Shown: positions 16,489-25,786, counted from the stretch's first letter. The stretch is DNA of 64,000 nucleotides from Bacillus_BD oryzisoli_A (GCF_043641075.1 NZ_JBHZRC010000001.1:682001-746000); one strand, 5' to 3'. Notes: generated by a model not told the origin, from the letters alone. Translations and numbers: made by a program.

Positions 16489-16665
16489 TTATCCCTTATC
16501 TTGATTGGAAGGGTCATGTGTGAGAATGTCTCCAACCATATAGGAATCACTAAATTGTTCATGCGTTTCCGCTAAACCTTTAGATTCTTGATTGTTTTTT
16601 TCATAATCACTTGAATCATAAATTTTGTTAACGGGTTTGAAATTATTTCCTTGATCTTTACCCAT
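16489..16665 (-). CDS. Small YozQ-like (DUF4025) protein
   Basis: A 58-residue hydrophilic protein. The start ATG 16665 has an excellent AAAGGAGG site eight bases upstream; the frame continues upstream without a ribosome binding site. The segment SKGLAETHEQFSDSYMVGDI matches what I recall of the YozQ/DUF4025 family (GLA-THEQ-SD-Y motif), a small Bacillus protein of unknown function, possibly spore-associated. Monocistronic. Confidence 0.7.
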   Translation of the reverse strand: MGKDQGNNFKPVNKIYDSSDYEKNNQESKGLAETHEQFSDSYMVGDILTHDPSNQDKG

Positions 16666-16845
16666 GGCTGATACCTCCTTTATAGCATTAGCTTTCTTCA
16701 AAATGATAAGAACCATTCCGAGAATAAACAAAAAGGTTCAACGATGCAAAATACGGACAAGATACAAAGGAATTTGTTAGAATAATAAGTATCAATAATG
16801 ATAATTCCATCATTGAATAAAAATGACCTAAAGGCTGTGAGAAAA

Positions 16846-17610
16846 TTGTGTTTAATTTTATTTGCCTATCAAGTACATCCAGTCTATAAACTGGTAGTAG
16901 CAGCGAATAGAGATGAGTTTTACCAAAGACCGACTGCACCTGCTCAATATTGGGAGGATAACCCTGACATACTTGCAGGCAGGGATCTTGAGAAAATGGG
17001 TACTTGGATGGGCGTCACGACAAATGGGCGTTTCTCCGCCTTAACAAACTACAGGGATCCAAGCGAGTTTTCTACAACAAAACGCTCCCGCGGCGAATTG
17101 GTGGCAGACGCCTTACAATACAAAGGTAATATACAAACTTATATGCGTATGCTAGCAGCCAAAAAAGAACTGTATCCTGGTTATAACTTACTTGCTGGAG
17201 ACATAGATCATCTATACTATTATTCAAACAAGAGCGATACCTTACAAAGACTAATGCCGGGTATTTACGGGGTAAGCAATCATTTACTTGATACCGAATG
17301 GCCAAAGGTCCAAAAGGGAAAGGAAGGCCTGTCTGCCATAATTGAAGGAAAGACGAGTGATATGGTTGAGGAACTTTTTATGCTTCTCCAAAACTCTGAT
17401 CCTGCCCCTGACCAGCTCCTGCCAAACACTGGGGTCTCATTAGACATGGAAAGAATGCTTTCACCTTTATTTATTAAGAGCAATGATTATGGGACAAGAA
17501 GCTCTACCGTTATTCGTATGACAGATGATAAAATTTTATTTCATGAGCGAATTTTCACAAACAATGTGGCAAAGAAGCAATCCTATACGATTCAAATCAA
17601 AAATCATTAA
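16846..17610 (+). CDS. NRDE family protein (TANGO2-like)
   Basis: A 254-residue protein of the transport-and-Golgi-organisation 2 family. The name-giving NRDE motif is present (LVVAANRDEFYQRPT, about residues 18-32), followed by LAGRDLEKMGTWMGVTTNGRFSALTNYRDP. Members start with Met-Cys and have an N-terminal-nucleophile-like fold; bacterial homologues have been linked to haem handling but function is unsettled. The start was placed at TTG 16846 so that the protein begins MCLILFAYQ, the family norm; AAAGG lies ten bases upstream. A longer frame from 16798 would add 16 unrelated residues. Confidence 0.82.
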   Translation: MCLILFAYQVHPVYKLVVAANRDEFYQRPTAPAQYWEDNPDILAGRDLEKMGTWMGVTTNGRFSALTNYRDPSEFSTTKRSRGELVADALQYKGNIQTYMRMLAAKKELYPGYNLLAGDIDHLYYYSNKSDTLQRLMPGIYGVSNHLLDTEWPKVQKGKEGLSAIIEGKTSDMVEELFMLLQNSDPAPDQLLPNTGVSLDMERMLSPLFIKSNDYGTRSSTVIRMTDDKILFHERIFTNNVAKKQSYTIQIKNH

Positions 17611-17617
17611 CCTGACC

Positions 17618-17660
17618 TGTACAAAAAAAGCGGACAAAATATTGTCCGCTTTTTTGTACA
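17618..17660. terminator. Bidirectional terminator
   Basis: Nineteen-bp perfect inverted repeat from TGTACAAAAAA through GCGGACAA and its complement, with a four-base loop, between the NRDE gene and the convergent sirtuin gene. Confidence 0.9.
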
Positions 17661-17688
17661 AATTCATTTAGGTTCAAATGAATGAACA

Positions 17689-18396
17689 CTACGAGTCCAA
17701 CTCAATTAATAGCTCCCCAATTTTTTGGTCCTGAATCACTTCATCTGCATATATATCAAAATCAGTTTTTTCCATATTGACAATAACCAATTTAGCGCCA
17801 TTTTCCTTTGCAATCAGTGGAAATCGATTCGCAGGGGTTACACTTAAGGAGGAGCCTAGCACAATAAATAGCTCTGATTTTACCGCTTCCTCATAAGCCG
17901 TTTGAAATGCTTTTTCCGGCAGTGTCTCTCCAAATAACACGATTGACGGGCGCAGTACCCCGCCGCAAGTACAATAATATTCCTGATGAATATATTCTTC
18001 ACTGCTGTATTCTTTTCCGCATGACTGACAGTGGAGTTTTTGCAGCGTACCATGTAATTCAGAAACATTTTGGCTTCCTGCTTGCTGATGGAATCCATCT
18101 ACGTTTTGCGTAATAATGTGTTTAATAATCCCTTGCTTTTCCCAGTCAGCTAAAATAAAATGCCCTTTATGAGGTTTATATTCTTTAACACCTAAGACTC
18201 TTTCACGGTAAAAGGCAATAAATTCATGGACATTTTCATTCAGTGCCCTTGTACTTGCTATCTTACTCGGATCCTTTTTATTCCACATTCCTTGTTTGGA
18301 GGAACGAAAATCGGGTAAACCGCTTTCTGTTGACATACCGGCGCCTGTAAAAACAACCGTATAGTCGGATTCCTGAAGCCATTTTTTTATCATCAT
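17689..18396 (-). CDS. NAD-dependent protein deacylase (sirtuin)
   Basis: A 235-residue SIR2 protein. The NAD-binding GAGMSTESGLPDFRS (about residues 17-31), the TQNVDGFHQQAGS catalytic stretch (about 98-110), the active-site histidine in LHGTL and the Zn-binding cysteine pairs CQSC and YCTCGG are all intact, as is the second NAD motif GSSLSVTPANRFP. Sirtuins remove acyl groups from lysines using NAD+. In B. subtilis the single sirtuin is SrtN (YhdZ). ATGATG start with AAGGGGAA upstream. Monocistronic; no neighbour suggests a specific target. Confidence 0.9.
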   Translation of the reverse strand: MMIKKWLQESDYTVVFTGAGMSTESGLPDFRSSKQGMWNKKDPSKIASTRALNENVHEFIAFYRERVLGVKEYKPHKGHFILADWEKQGIIKHIITQNVDGFHQQAGSQNVSELHGTLQKLHCQSCGKEYSSEEYIHQEYYCTCGGVLRPSIVLFGETLPEKAFQTAYEEAVKSELFIVLGSSLSVTPANRFPLIAKENGAKLVIVNMEKTDFDIYADEVIQDQKIGELLIELDS

Positions 18397-18441
18397 CTAA
18401 CATTTCCCCTTACAGATTTACTTCCTTTCATTTTAAGATAA

Positions 18442-19587
18442 TCACATTAGATTCACAATTACTATTACAGTTAAGAAACAAACAGCTGGAACTGTTAAAT
18501 ATAGACGCGTTTTTTTTCGGGCGATGAAGAAAGCATCATGATTCCGATACTTTCTGCCAATCGGGTTAGCCAGTATTACTTTATCCCATAAATGACCTGT
18601 CCAAATCCAAATAAATACCGTAAATCCCATAAGAATAAGCAGTTTCAGGTAGAGTGGAGGCAGTGAAATCATAGCTAGGGCAGTTACACCTAAAAGCTTA
18701 TAGTATCCACCAACATATGTTGAATTACGTAAAACAACTTTAATGAAAAGCTCATAAAATCCATTTTGAGCAAGATTCCTTTTAAAGAGCTTTTTTGATT
18801 GAGGAAATACGATTGGACGATTTCTCTTTATTATTTTCGGTTTTTCAAGCTCCGGTGCCGCACCATAAATGATGTTTACATAACGCATTTTTTCTTCGTC
18901 TTCCTTCATTATTTCCTGTTGAAAATAACGAGTAGTGTGAAGCCTGTAATAAGTTAAAATGAATGCGATTATCATAAAAACAAAGGAAATCCCTATGAAA
19001 TAATTCGGTACATAAACATAGTTAGAAAAAACACATATCGTACCGATTAAGAAAACCACAAAGACAAGGACAACTAACAGTTTTTCCTTCCAACCTTGAA
19101 AATACGAAGAAAAAAACATTTTGATACCAATAAAAAAGAAGGAAAGAGAGATAAATAACAGCATAAAGCATAGCACTTCTACCATAGAAAACGAGTGTTT
19201 AACAGTTAAGAATGGTGATGCCAATATAACGGTTAGGATTATTGAAATAGCATTTTTCGTTAATGAATAGAAAAACGACCACTTCTTAAGAAGGATGTAT
19301 TTCTGCTTATGTTTAAGCAGAAATACTCCATCAGCTTCCTTTACAAAGCTGCGACAGCTGCTTGAGGCTGAAACAAAATAAACAATAACTGCTATAACCG
19401 GAAGATGTATAAAAGCACTCCATGCCGGCAGCTCTATCCACCAGGAACTGTACATATATCCAGCTATTACGAGTCCTGGAACAGCAATATATAACATAAC
19501 CGTCCAGTCAAAAACCATTTTCACTACTTTATATTGAAATCGATAATCCTGTACTAGCCGATTGAATAGTATCCAGAAACTACTCAT
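18442..19587 (-). CDS. ABC exporter permease, EcsB/YthQ-like
   Basis: About 381 residues with roughly ten hydrophobic segments and a central polar loop (MKEDEEKMRYVNIIYGAAPE ...). Length and layout fit the EcsB-type ABC permeases, close to B. subtilis YthQ. The ATG at 19587 is eight bases after GAGGG and overlaps the last codons of the ATPase gene, so the two are coupled. A TTG five codons earlier is possible. The substrate is unknown; EcsAB influences secretion and competence in B. subtilis. Last gene of the pair; weak T-rich sequence follows but no clear hairpin. Confidence 0.78.
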   Translation of the reverse strand: MSSFWILFNRLVQDYRFQYKVVKMVFDWTVMLYIAVPGLVIAGYMYSSWWIELPAWSAFIHLPVIAVIVYFVSASSSCRSFVKEADGVFLLKHKQKYILLKKWSFFYSLTKNAISIILTVILASPFLTVKHSFSMVEVLCFMLLFISLSFFFIGIKMFFSSYFQGWKEKLLVVLVFVVFLIGTICVFSNYVYVPNYFIGISFVFMIIAFILTYYRLHTTRYFQQEIMKEDEEKMRYVNIIYGAAPELEKPKIIKRNRPIVFPQSKKLFKRNLAQNGFYELFIKVVLRNSTYVGGYYKLLGVTALAMISLPPLYLKLLILMGFTVFIWIWTGHLWDKVILANPIGRKYRNHDAFFIARKKTRLYLTVPAVCFLTVIVIVNLM

Positions 19588-20293
19588 CACGATTGCCCTC
19601 AATTAAATGGTGATAACATTCGAATAGTGATCCTTCATGCAGATTACAGAACTCGCGGAAATCCTGTAACGAACCAACGGAAAGCTGTTCACCTTGGTCA
19701 ATTAAAACAAAACGGTCGCATATTTTTTCAGCCGTATCCAATACATGAGTACACATTAATATACCCACGCCGCGCTTACATTCCTCCATAATCATTTCCA
19801 GCAAGATCTTCGTAGCAATCGGATCAAGGCCCATAAATGGTTCGTCAATAATTAGAAGATCAGGCCTAATCATCAGAGCTAAGATAATCATCGCTTTTTG
19901 CTGCATTCCTTTCGAATAGGTACCAGGTAATTCATGAACATGATTCATCAGCTGAAATTTTTCCAATAGCGGTGTAACCCGGTTGTTTACTACTTCAACT
20001 GGAAGCTCTTCGACGGCTGCTATAAAATTTATATGTTCTTGAAAGGTTAATTCATCATAAAAAACCGGGCGCTCAGGAAGGTATGCCGTTGAAATCCCTT
20101 CTTGAATCAGTATTTCACCTTCTAGAAAGGTCATATGGCCAAGTATACTTTTAATCGTCGTACTCTTTCCGGCACCGTTTGCTCCAATTAATCCAATTAA
20201 TTCGCCTTTATGTATCGAAAAATTAAGATTATGAATTTTAGCTTCCCCTGGGTCATATCCTGCTTCATTGATTTTTATTGAAATTAGTGACAT
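19580..20293 (-). CDS. ABC transporter ATP-binding protein, EcsA/YthP-like
   Basis: A 237-residue ATPase. Walker A GLIGANGAGKST (about residues 35-46), Q-loop region, a variant signature YSKGMQQK instead of LSGGQ (normal for this subfamily), Walker B LLIIDEPFMGLDP and the switch histidine in MCTHVLDTA are present. Partner of the downstream permease gene with 8-nt overlap. The start was put at ATG 20293, after AGGGGGA; a longer frame begins 17 codons earlier without a site. The complex should be a homodimeric-ATPase exporter in the cytoplasmic membrane. Confidence 0.87.
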   Translation of the reverse strand: MSLISIKINEAGYDPGEAKIHNLNFSIHKGELIGLIGANGAGKSTTIKSILGHMTFLEGEILIQEGISTAYLPERPVFYDELTFQEHINFIAAVEELPVEVVNNRVTPLLEKFQLMNHVHELPGTYSKGMQQKAMIILALMIRPDLLIIDEPFMGLDPIATKILLEMIMEECKRGVGILMCTHVLDTAEKICDRFVLIDQGEQLSVGSLQDFREFCNLHEGSLFECYHHLIEGNRDE

Positions 20294-20355
20294 AATCATT
20301 CCCCCTGTAGTTAAAATACGTGGGCATTTCAAGAAAAGTTTCAAATCATTACAAA

Positions 20356-20392
20356 TAGAAAAAGAGAGTGTCGTGGAACACTCTCTTTTTCT
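20356..20392 (-). terminator. Terminator of the AbrB-type membrane protein gene
   Basis: AAAAAGAGAGTGT / ACACTCTCTTTTT with a six-base loop, next to the 3' end of the minus-strand gene. Nearly the same hairpin occurs at 49590-49622. Confidence 0.85.
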
Positions 20393-20393
20393 A

Positions 20394-21527
20394 TTATACT
20401 GACACTTTTGATTGTGTACTTTTTTGCTGTTCTTTTCGATTTAATAATCTAAAAAACGGAGGGAGGACTAAGATGACAAAAACGATACGCAAGACCTGAA
20501 CGGCTACAACAAATGTAGAATCAGCCTGCAGAATTACAGCCGTGGTCGACATCTCTGCTACACCTCCAGGTGCAAAGGCCAGCACAGAGGTAATAAGGGA
20601 AATGCCTGTAACCTTGGATACGATAAACGCGCATAAAAACATGGCTATGATAAGCCCTATAGTGCCTAGAAAGGCAACAACGACGGCTCTTCCAACCCCA
20701 ATAAACATACTTCTTTGAAAACGAGACCCCACACTGGAGGCAATTAATACCTGGGAAAGAATCATAATGATCTCCGGCCACCAGATGACCATGTCATGTC
20801 CAGTAATATAGGAGTAGATGCTCTGGAATAAAGCAACAAAAATCATTCCGCCTACGAGCCAGGGGGCAGGAATTTTTATTCGCTTGCCTACATAATAACC
20901 GACCCAAGCAGCTAGACCTAATAGTACAGTGCCAAATAGCTGGCTCATCGTAAATCCAGCTGTTGTAAGTGCATGATTGGCTGACACGGACGGATCAATA
21001 GGGGAGGCAATCCATGCCGAAACGATAATCGGTATAGTTAAAACGACTAAAAATACACGCATGGTCTGGATAATACTCACGATCGCTGTATTGGCACCAA
21101 CCTCATCTGCAATACCTGGCAGGGTAGCCACTCCTCCTGGTGCTGTAGCAAAGAAGCTTGTAATCATATCTGTTTTACTAAACTTCCATAAAAGCAAACC
21201 TGAAAGAAGGGAAAAACCAATAGAGAGTACCAGCATGACCGAGACGGTAATCCAATTTTCACTAAAAATATGAAGAACTGAATAATTAATTTGTTTCCCA
21301 AGCTCGATCGCTAACAGCCATTGCCCCAGATTCATCCAGCTCATTGGAAGCCCCTTTTGTGAACCGGTAATTTTCAGCCAGCCTGGCTGTCTGAAGCAGA
21401 GTAATGCAGCTAATATGATGGTCCCCAGCATCCAGCCAATTCCAAGACCAGTTAATGAGAGAAAGAATCCTCCAATACTGCTAACAATAATAAACAATAC
21501 ACTTTGATAAAATAAATTCCGTTCCAT
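20394..21527 (-). CDS. AbrB-type (ammonia-monooxygenase-associated) membrane protein
   Basis: A 377-residue, very hydrophobic protein with about ten membrane helices in two repeats. Each repeat contains the family hallmark: FFATAPGGVATLPGIADEVGAN near residue 120 and LAFAPGGVAEMSTTAVILQAD near residue 325 (the APGG motif). The family is annotated AbrB (no relation to the transition-state regulator) and is thought to be a transporter of unknown substrate, sometimes tied to drug resistance or ammonia-monooxygenase loci. Start ATG 21527 with AAGAAGGA. Monocistronic. Confidence 0.82.
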   Translation of the reverse strand: MERNLFYQSVLFIIVSSIGGFFLSLTGLGIGWMLGTIILAALLCFRQPGWLKITGSQKGLPMSWMNLGQWLLAIELGKQINYSVLHIFSENWITVSVMLVLSIGFSLLSGLLLWKFSKTDMITSFFATAPGGVATLPGIADEVGANTAIVSIIQTMRVFLVVLTIPIIVSAWIASPIDPSVSANHALTTAGFTMSQLFGTVLLGLAAWVGYYVGKRIKIPAPWLVGGMIFVALFQSIYSYITGHDMVIWWPEIIMILSQVLIASSVGSRFQRSMFIGVGRAVVVAFLGTIGLIIAMFLCAFIVSKVTGISLITSVLAFAPGGVAEMSTTAVILQADSTFVVAVQVLRIVFVILVLPPFFRLLNRKEQQKSTQSKVSV

Positions 21528-21684
21528 AAAATTCCTTCTTTAATCGTGAATTAATTAATAAATTTTAATATTAATAAATATAGTACATTTTTGTTAATAA
21601 AGAAAACAAATTGTTTTATATCGTACTTAATTTCAAGTTTACTAGTTGTTCATGTTACTATTAAAGCGACGAGGGGGAGATTAC

Positions 21685-22134
21685 ATGTTGAAAAGAACCA
21701 TGACTATTCTTATAATAAGCGGTCTGTTGATTCTTAGCGGTTGTTCACTTATCAGCGAGGTTAACAGTACAGTTGAGTATGCAAATGAAGCCACTGAATA
21801 TATTGATACTGTTCAAAATTTTTCTAACCAACTACCAGCTTTGGCCGGAGATGCTGTCACTGATGAAGCAGCGAGGGATACCTTAGAAACTGAACTGCTT
21901 GCTATGAAGGATGAAATCGAGACGTTTAATCAAATTGAACCACCATCCATTGCAAAGGACCTTCATACTCAAATCGTAAACTCGAATGCAAAGCTCAATG
22001 AGGGGATTGACCTTTATCTAACCAATATGGAGAACGGGGTATTGGATCCTGCATTTTTAGAGGAAACAGGAGTTCTAACGACCATAACAGAAATCACCGG
22101 TTTAATGGAGAATATTCAACAGCTTGTGAACTAG
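21685..22134 (+). CDS. DUF6376-like lipoprotein
   Basis: A 149-residue lipoprotein: signal peptide MLKRTMTILIISGLLILSG with lipobox LSGC at residue 20, then an all-helical, acidic domain (VNSTVEYANEATEYIDTVQN ... TLETELLAMKDEIETFNQI). It resembles DUF6376 proteins common in Bacillus, function unknown. ATG 21685 follows GAGGGGGAG; an upstream in-frame ATG at 21646 has no site. It should be anchored on the outer face of the membrane. Monocistronic. Confidence 0.78.
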   Translation: MLKRTMTILIISGLLILSGCSLISEVNSTVEYANEATEYIDTVQNFSNQLPALAGDAVTDEAARDTLETELLAMKDEIETFNQIEPPSIAKDLHTQIVNSNAKLNEGIDLYLTNMENGVLDPAFLEETGVLTTITEITGLMENIQQLVN

Positions 22135-22145
22135 TTATCATAGCA

Positions 22146-22195
22146 TAATAAAAGGACACTGGGTGGATTAATAAAGCCTTAGTGTCCTTTTATTA
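22146..22195 (+). terminator. Terminator after the lipoprotein gene
   Basis: Perfect 15-bp stem TAATAAAAGGACACT / AGTGTCCTTTTATTA with a 20-nt loop. Confidence 0.8.
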
Positions 22196-22325
22196 CCTTA
22201 TGAAGTCCCAAAAAGGATCAAAACATCAATTAATAGAGTATTTCTATCATTCTAAAAACGCTTCGACATTATTTTAATATTGCAACCAATTTTTGTTGCC
22301 TTATGTCAATATATGCGCTTACCCA

Positions 22326-22357
22326 GGAAATTATTTTCGATTAGGGGAATAATTTCC
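22326..22357. repeat. Inverted repeat of unknown role
   Basis: Perfect 10-bp arms GGAAATTATT / AATAATTTCC separated by 12 bases, downstream of the DUF2515 gene (minus strand). There is no T run on either side, so a terminator is unlikely; it may be an operator-like dyad or processing site. Confidence 0.4.
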
Positions 22358-22415
22358 GCGCGAAATAGTATGAGCATGGCAACAGTTTAGCGTATATTGT
22401 TGTATTCATGCATGT

Positions 22416-23549
22416 CTAAAATATGACCTTTTTTGTGAAAGCTGCAAGCTCCAGCATTTTAATTGTTCTGCAATAGGCTTCTTCAATCAACCCCTCCACT
22501 TGATCCCCGGAATTGTTCAGGAAATAAATAATACGCCAATCTTGAAACCATTCATATATTTCTGCAGGTTTATGCTGGATATTTTCCCATGCAAATTCTA
22601 GTTTAGGGCTATAAATACGAGCTGAACCGGGTTTCAGTTTACAAGAGTCTATCCTTGGCTTAACGAGCTTACCAGGTACCCCTTCATAGATTTCATGGAA
22701 AAAATGCGGCCAATAATCTTTTCGAGATCCCGTATGCTGATGTTTCATTGCCCATTGAACCACCATCCCTAATTGTTCCTGATTGCTAAACAACACTGAA
22801 TATAATTGCTTTCCCAAACGGATTCGATCCTGCAGCTTTTCAAATTGGTGAACAGTTAGCCCTTTCAGCTTTATTTTTTGTTCATCCATAAATGGAAATA
22901 AGATATGGTTTAGAGAAAGGAAATCCTGAAAGGTAAATTCCAAGGTACTTATGACAGCTTCTTGAAATTCCTGATTTCGAATTACTCTTGACTCTATATA
23001 ATTCTGCTCATTGATAATAAGGGCAGCTGTGATCAAAAAGGAATCCTGTTCCTTCCAATACTGATTCCAAACAGACTCCATAAAGATGGAAATATGAAAA
23101 TATGGCAAAAGATAAAATAGGTTTTGCCCTCTTTTTTGACTTTCTTCATAGATTAGCAGTTGAGGATAGGCATCCTGAAAAATCAGCCAATTCGCTCGCT
23201 CAATAAAGGTAAAATAAGCGTTTCGGTCTTTATTGGATAGGATTTTTGAAAGAAATTCTCCTTTTAAATCTGTCATATTCCAGCCTGCATTTCGTGAAAC
23301 CATATGGGCCAATAAAGCCCAATGCAGCTCCGGATGTGACAGATAATAATCAAGGTAGGCTTTAGTCCTTGTAATATTATTTTTATTCCATTCCATTGTT
23401 TTTTCTGTTATTTCTTTTATTAAGAGCCTTTCATCTGAAGAAAGATTCTTTTTTGGGCTGTTTTTCCTTTTTCTCTTTAATACATTTTTTATCTGGATGA
23501 GTGATTTAGAAATGGAAGGAGACTTTGATTGAAAGAAATTACTAAACAT
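22416..23549 (-). CDS. DUF2515 protein, YppC-like
   Basis: A 377-residue cytoplasmic protein without signal peptide or membrane helices. It matches the DUF2515 family as found in B. subtilis YppC (ITRTKAYLDYYLSHPELHWALLAHMVSRNAGWNMTD-type core at residues 58-95). Function unknown. ATG 23549 has AAAGGAG upstream. It is divergent from the triterpene cyclase gene with only 89 bp between start codons, so promoters overlap and co-regulation is plausible. Confidence 0.8.
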   Translation of the reverse strand: MFSNFFQSKSPSISKSLIQIKNVLKRKRKNSPKKNLSSDERLLIKEITEKTMEWNKNNITRTKAYLDYYLSHPELHWALLAHMVSRNAGWNMTDLKGEFLSKILSNKDRNAYFTFIERANWLIFQDAYPQLLIYEESQKRGQNLFYLLPYFHISIFMESVWNQYWKEQDSFLITAALIINEQNYIESRVIRNQEFQEAVISTLEFTFQDFLSLNHILFPFMDEQKIKLKGLTVHQFEKLQDRIRLGKQLYSVLFSNQEQLGMVVQWAMKHQHTGSRKDYWPHFFHEIYEGVPGKLVKPRIDSCKLKPGSARIYSPKLEFAWENIQHKPAEIYEWFQDWRIIYFLNNSGDQVEGLIEEAYCRTIKMLELAAFTKKVIF

Positions 23550-23638
23550 GATGGTCCGCTCCTTTGATGAATGCTCTTCATATTCTCCGAATAATAATCG
23601 ATAAGGGGATTATTTATTGGAGGGGGGAAGGTTATACA

Positions 23639-25534
23639 TTGAAAAGTCGAATATCGTATGGAATTAACCGGATAATTGAGAACATTCGTCTAAACCAAGC
23701 TCCAAATGGCTCTTGGAATTATCCATTTGATACTGGAATCACAACTGATTGTTACATGATTATCTTATTAAGAGCCTTAGAATTACATGAGGAAAAATTA
23801 ATCAAACAGCTGACAGACAGAATTGTCAATAAACAAAAACCGAATGGAGCTTGGAAGCTTTTTGATGATGAAGAGGAAGGGAATCTTTCACTTACAGTGG
23901 AAGCGTATTACGCATTGCTATACTCCGGATATTATGGTAAAAATAACCAATTATTGAAAAGAGCTAGGCAATTTATTATTAAAAAGGGCGGGATTGCCAA
24001 TTGTCATATGCTGACAAAAATCATGCTAACCATAACTGGGCAGCTGAAGTGGCCAACACTTTTTCCACTACCGGTAGAAATGATCCTTCTGCCATCTTCA
24101 TTTCCCGTCAACTTTTATGATTTTTCTGTGTATGGGAGGGCCAATCTAACTCCCATTATGATTATGGCGGATAATAAATTTCGTTTAACTACAGTAGGTA
24201 CCCCTGTTTTATCAGAGCTATTTTTACAAAAGAAACACGAAAGCATATTGAGATTTAAAGAATTACAGGAATGGCGTTCATTTCTTAAACTTATTGAACA
24301 GGGAATCAAGAATTTAGTGGGATTACCAGGTCAAATCCATCAGCTTGCAATTGAACAAGCCAAACAATATATGCTAACGAGAATAGAAGAGGATGGAACA
24401 TTGTTTAATTACTTTGGTTCGACCTTTTTGATGATTTTCTCCCTCCTGTCATTGGGATATAGCAAACGTCATCCAATTATCACGAAAGCTGTAAAAGGCT
24501 TACTAGCCATGAAATGTAGCATAAATGGTGAGCAGCATATACAATTTACAACGGCAACAGTATGGAATACAAGCCTACTTAGCACTGCATTACAGGTAGC
24601 AGGAGTTCCTGATTCGGACCCAATGGTAGTGACGGCAAATCGTTATTTACTTTCACGCCAGCACATGAAATATGGTGATTGGGTTGTTCATAATCCCTCA
24701 GGCTACCCAGGCGGATGGGGATTCTCAAATAGTAACACGATTCAGCCTGATATAGATGATACAACCGCTTCATTAAGAGCCATCGCAAGGAATGCCCAGA
24801 CGGATATGAGCATTCGTCAATCATGGGATAGAGGCTTGCAGTGGGTTCTATCTATGCAAAATAAGGACGGGGGATGGCCTGCATTTGAAAAAAATACAGA
24901 TAACCGTATCCTGCAGCTTCTCCCGATAGAGGATGCAGAATATCTTATTTCTGATCCGTCCACGGCAGATTTAACAGGCAGAACACTTGAATACCTCGGC
25001 TCCTATACGAATTTATCTAAACATCATCCAGCTGTTAAAGGAGGTATTAGCTGGTTAATCACCCATCAAGAGACTAACGGTTCCTGGTATGGGAGATGGG
25101 GAATTTGTTATATCTATGGTACATGGGCAGCACTTACTGGATTATCTGCAGTCGGCGTCCCACCATCACACCACTCCATTAGAAAAGCAGTGGAATGGTT
25201 ACAGATGATTCAGAATCATGACGGTGGTTGGGGAGAATCATGCAATAGCGATATCAAGCGTACGTATATTCCTTTAAAAGCCAGCACATTAACACATACA
25301 GCATGGGCAATTGATGCCCTTATTTCTACTTCAGAAAAACCGACTCCCGCTATAAAAAAAGGAATTAGCTTTCTACTGAACAACCTTGAACGTGAGGACT
25401 GGTCAACATCCTATCCAAAGGGCCAAGGAATGGCAGGTTTCCTGTATATGCATTATCACAGCTACCGCTTTATTTTTCCACTTCTCGCTTTATCTCATTA
25501 TCGTACTAAATATCTAAAATATAACGAAATGTAA
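23639..25534 (+). CDS. sqhC: Squalene-hopene / sporulenol-type cyclase
   Basis: A 631-residue class II terpene cyclase, the length of B. subtilis SqhC (632). The catalytic DxDD motif is D371-I-D373-D374 (QPDIDDTTA), and several QW repeats are visible (QNKDGGWPAFE, QETNGSWYGRWG, QNHDGGWGES). Closest recollection is SqhC of Bacillus, which cyclises tetraprenyl-beta-curcumene to sporulenol, a spore lipid; a genuine squalene-hopene cyclase cannot be excluded. The start is TTG 23639, after GGAGGGGGGAAGG; an ATG-initiated frame begins 25 codons earlier without a site. It lacks a long N-terminal extension, so it is a peripheral membrane enzyme. Confidence 0.85.
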   Translation: MKSRISYGINRIIENIRLNQAPNGSWNYPFDTGITTDCYMIILLRALELHEEKLIKQLTDRIVNKQKPNGAWKLFDDEEEGNLSLTVEAYYALLYSGYYGKNNQLLKRARQFIIKKGGIANCHMLTKIMLTITGQLKWPTLFPLPVEMILLPSSFPVNFYDFSVYGRANLTPIMIMADNKFRLTTVGTPVLSELFLQKKHESILRFKELQEWRSFLKLIEQGIKNLVGLPGQIHQLAIEQAKQYMLTRIEEDGTLFNYFGSTFLMIFSLLSLGYSKRHPIITKAVKGLLAMKCSINGEQHIQFTTATVWNTSLLSTALQVAGVPDSDPMVVTANRYLLSRQHMKYGDWVVHNPSGYPGGWGFSNSNTIQPDIDDTTASLRAIARNAQTDMSIRQSWDRGLQWVLSMQNKDGGWPAFEKNTDNRILQLLPIEDAEYLISDPSTADLTGRTLEYLGSYTNLSKHHPAVKGGISWLITHQETNGSWYGRWGICYIYGTWAALTGLSAVGVPPSHHSIRKAVEWLQMIQNHDGGWGESCNSDIKRTYIPLKASTLTHTAWAIDALISTSEKPTPAIKKGISFLLNNLEREDWSTSYPKGQGMAGFLYMHYHSYRFIFPLLALSHYRTKYLKYNEM

Positions 25535-25569
25535 CTCTCTGAATAATTAAGCGAAAATAGGCAATTTAC

Positions 25570-25598
25570 TTTACATTTTACTACATTCATATTATAAT
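25570..25598 (+). promoter_or_regulatory. Sigma-A promoter of the TPP riboswitch-thiW unit
   Basis: TTTACA (25570-25575), 17-bp spacer, TATAAT (25593-25598); transcription would start near 25605, about 20 bases before the riboswitch. Confidence 0.65.
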
Positions 25599-25622
25599 TT
25601 TATAAGTTTATAATATTGCTAC

Positions 25623-25722
25623 ATCTACTAGGGGTGCCTTTAATAGAGGCTGAGAGAAAAGCACATGCTTTTCAACCCTTTGGACCTGATCCGGATAATT
25701 CCGGCGTAGGAAAGTAGGATCT
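25623..25722 (+). ncRNA. TPP riboswitch (THI box)
   Basis: All conserved blocks of the THI element are present in order: GGGGTGC, the AGGCTGAGA box, ACCCTTTGGACCTGATCCGG and ATTCCGGCGTAGG, then AAGTAG closing helix P1 with CTACTAG at the 5' end. It binds thiamine pyrophosphate and should shut off thiW when TPP is plentiful, through the terminator hairpin that follows. Confidence 0.97.
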
Positions 25723-25751
25723 ACTCTAACTTACTTTTGCTTCTTGCTATC

Positions 25752-25786
25752 AAAGCCGGGTCCTTTACTAGGGATACGGCTTTTTT
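25752..25786 (+). terminator. Riboswitch-controlled terminator
   Basis: AAAGCCGGGTCC / GGGATACGGCTTTTTT stem with T6, between the aptamer and the thiW start; it is the likely expression platform. Confidence 0.8.
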
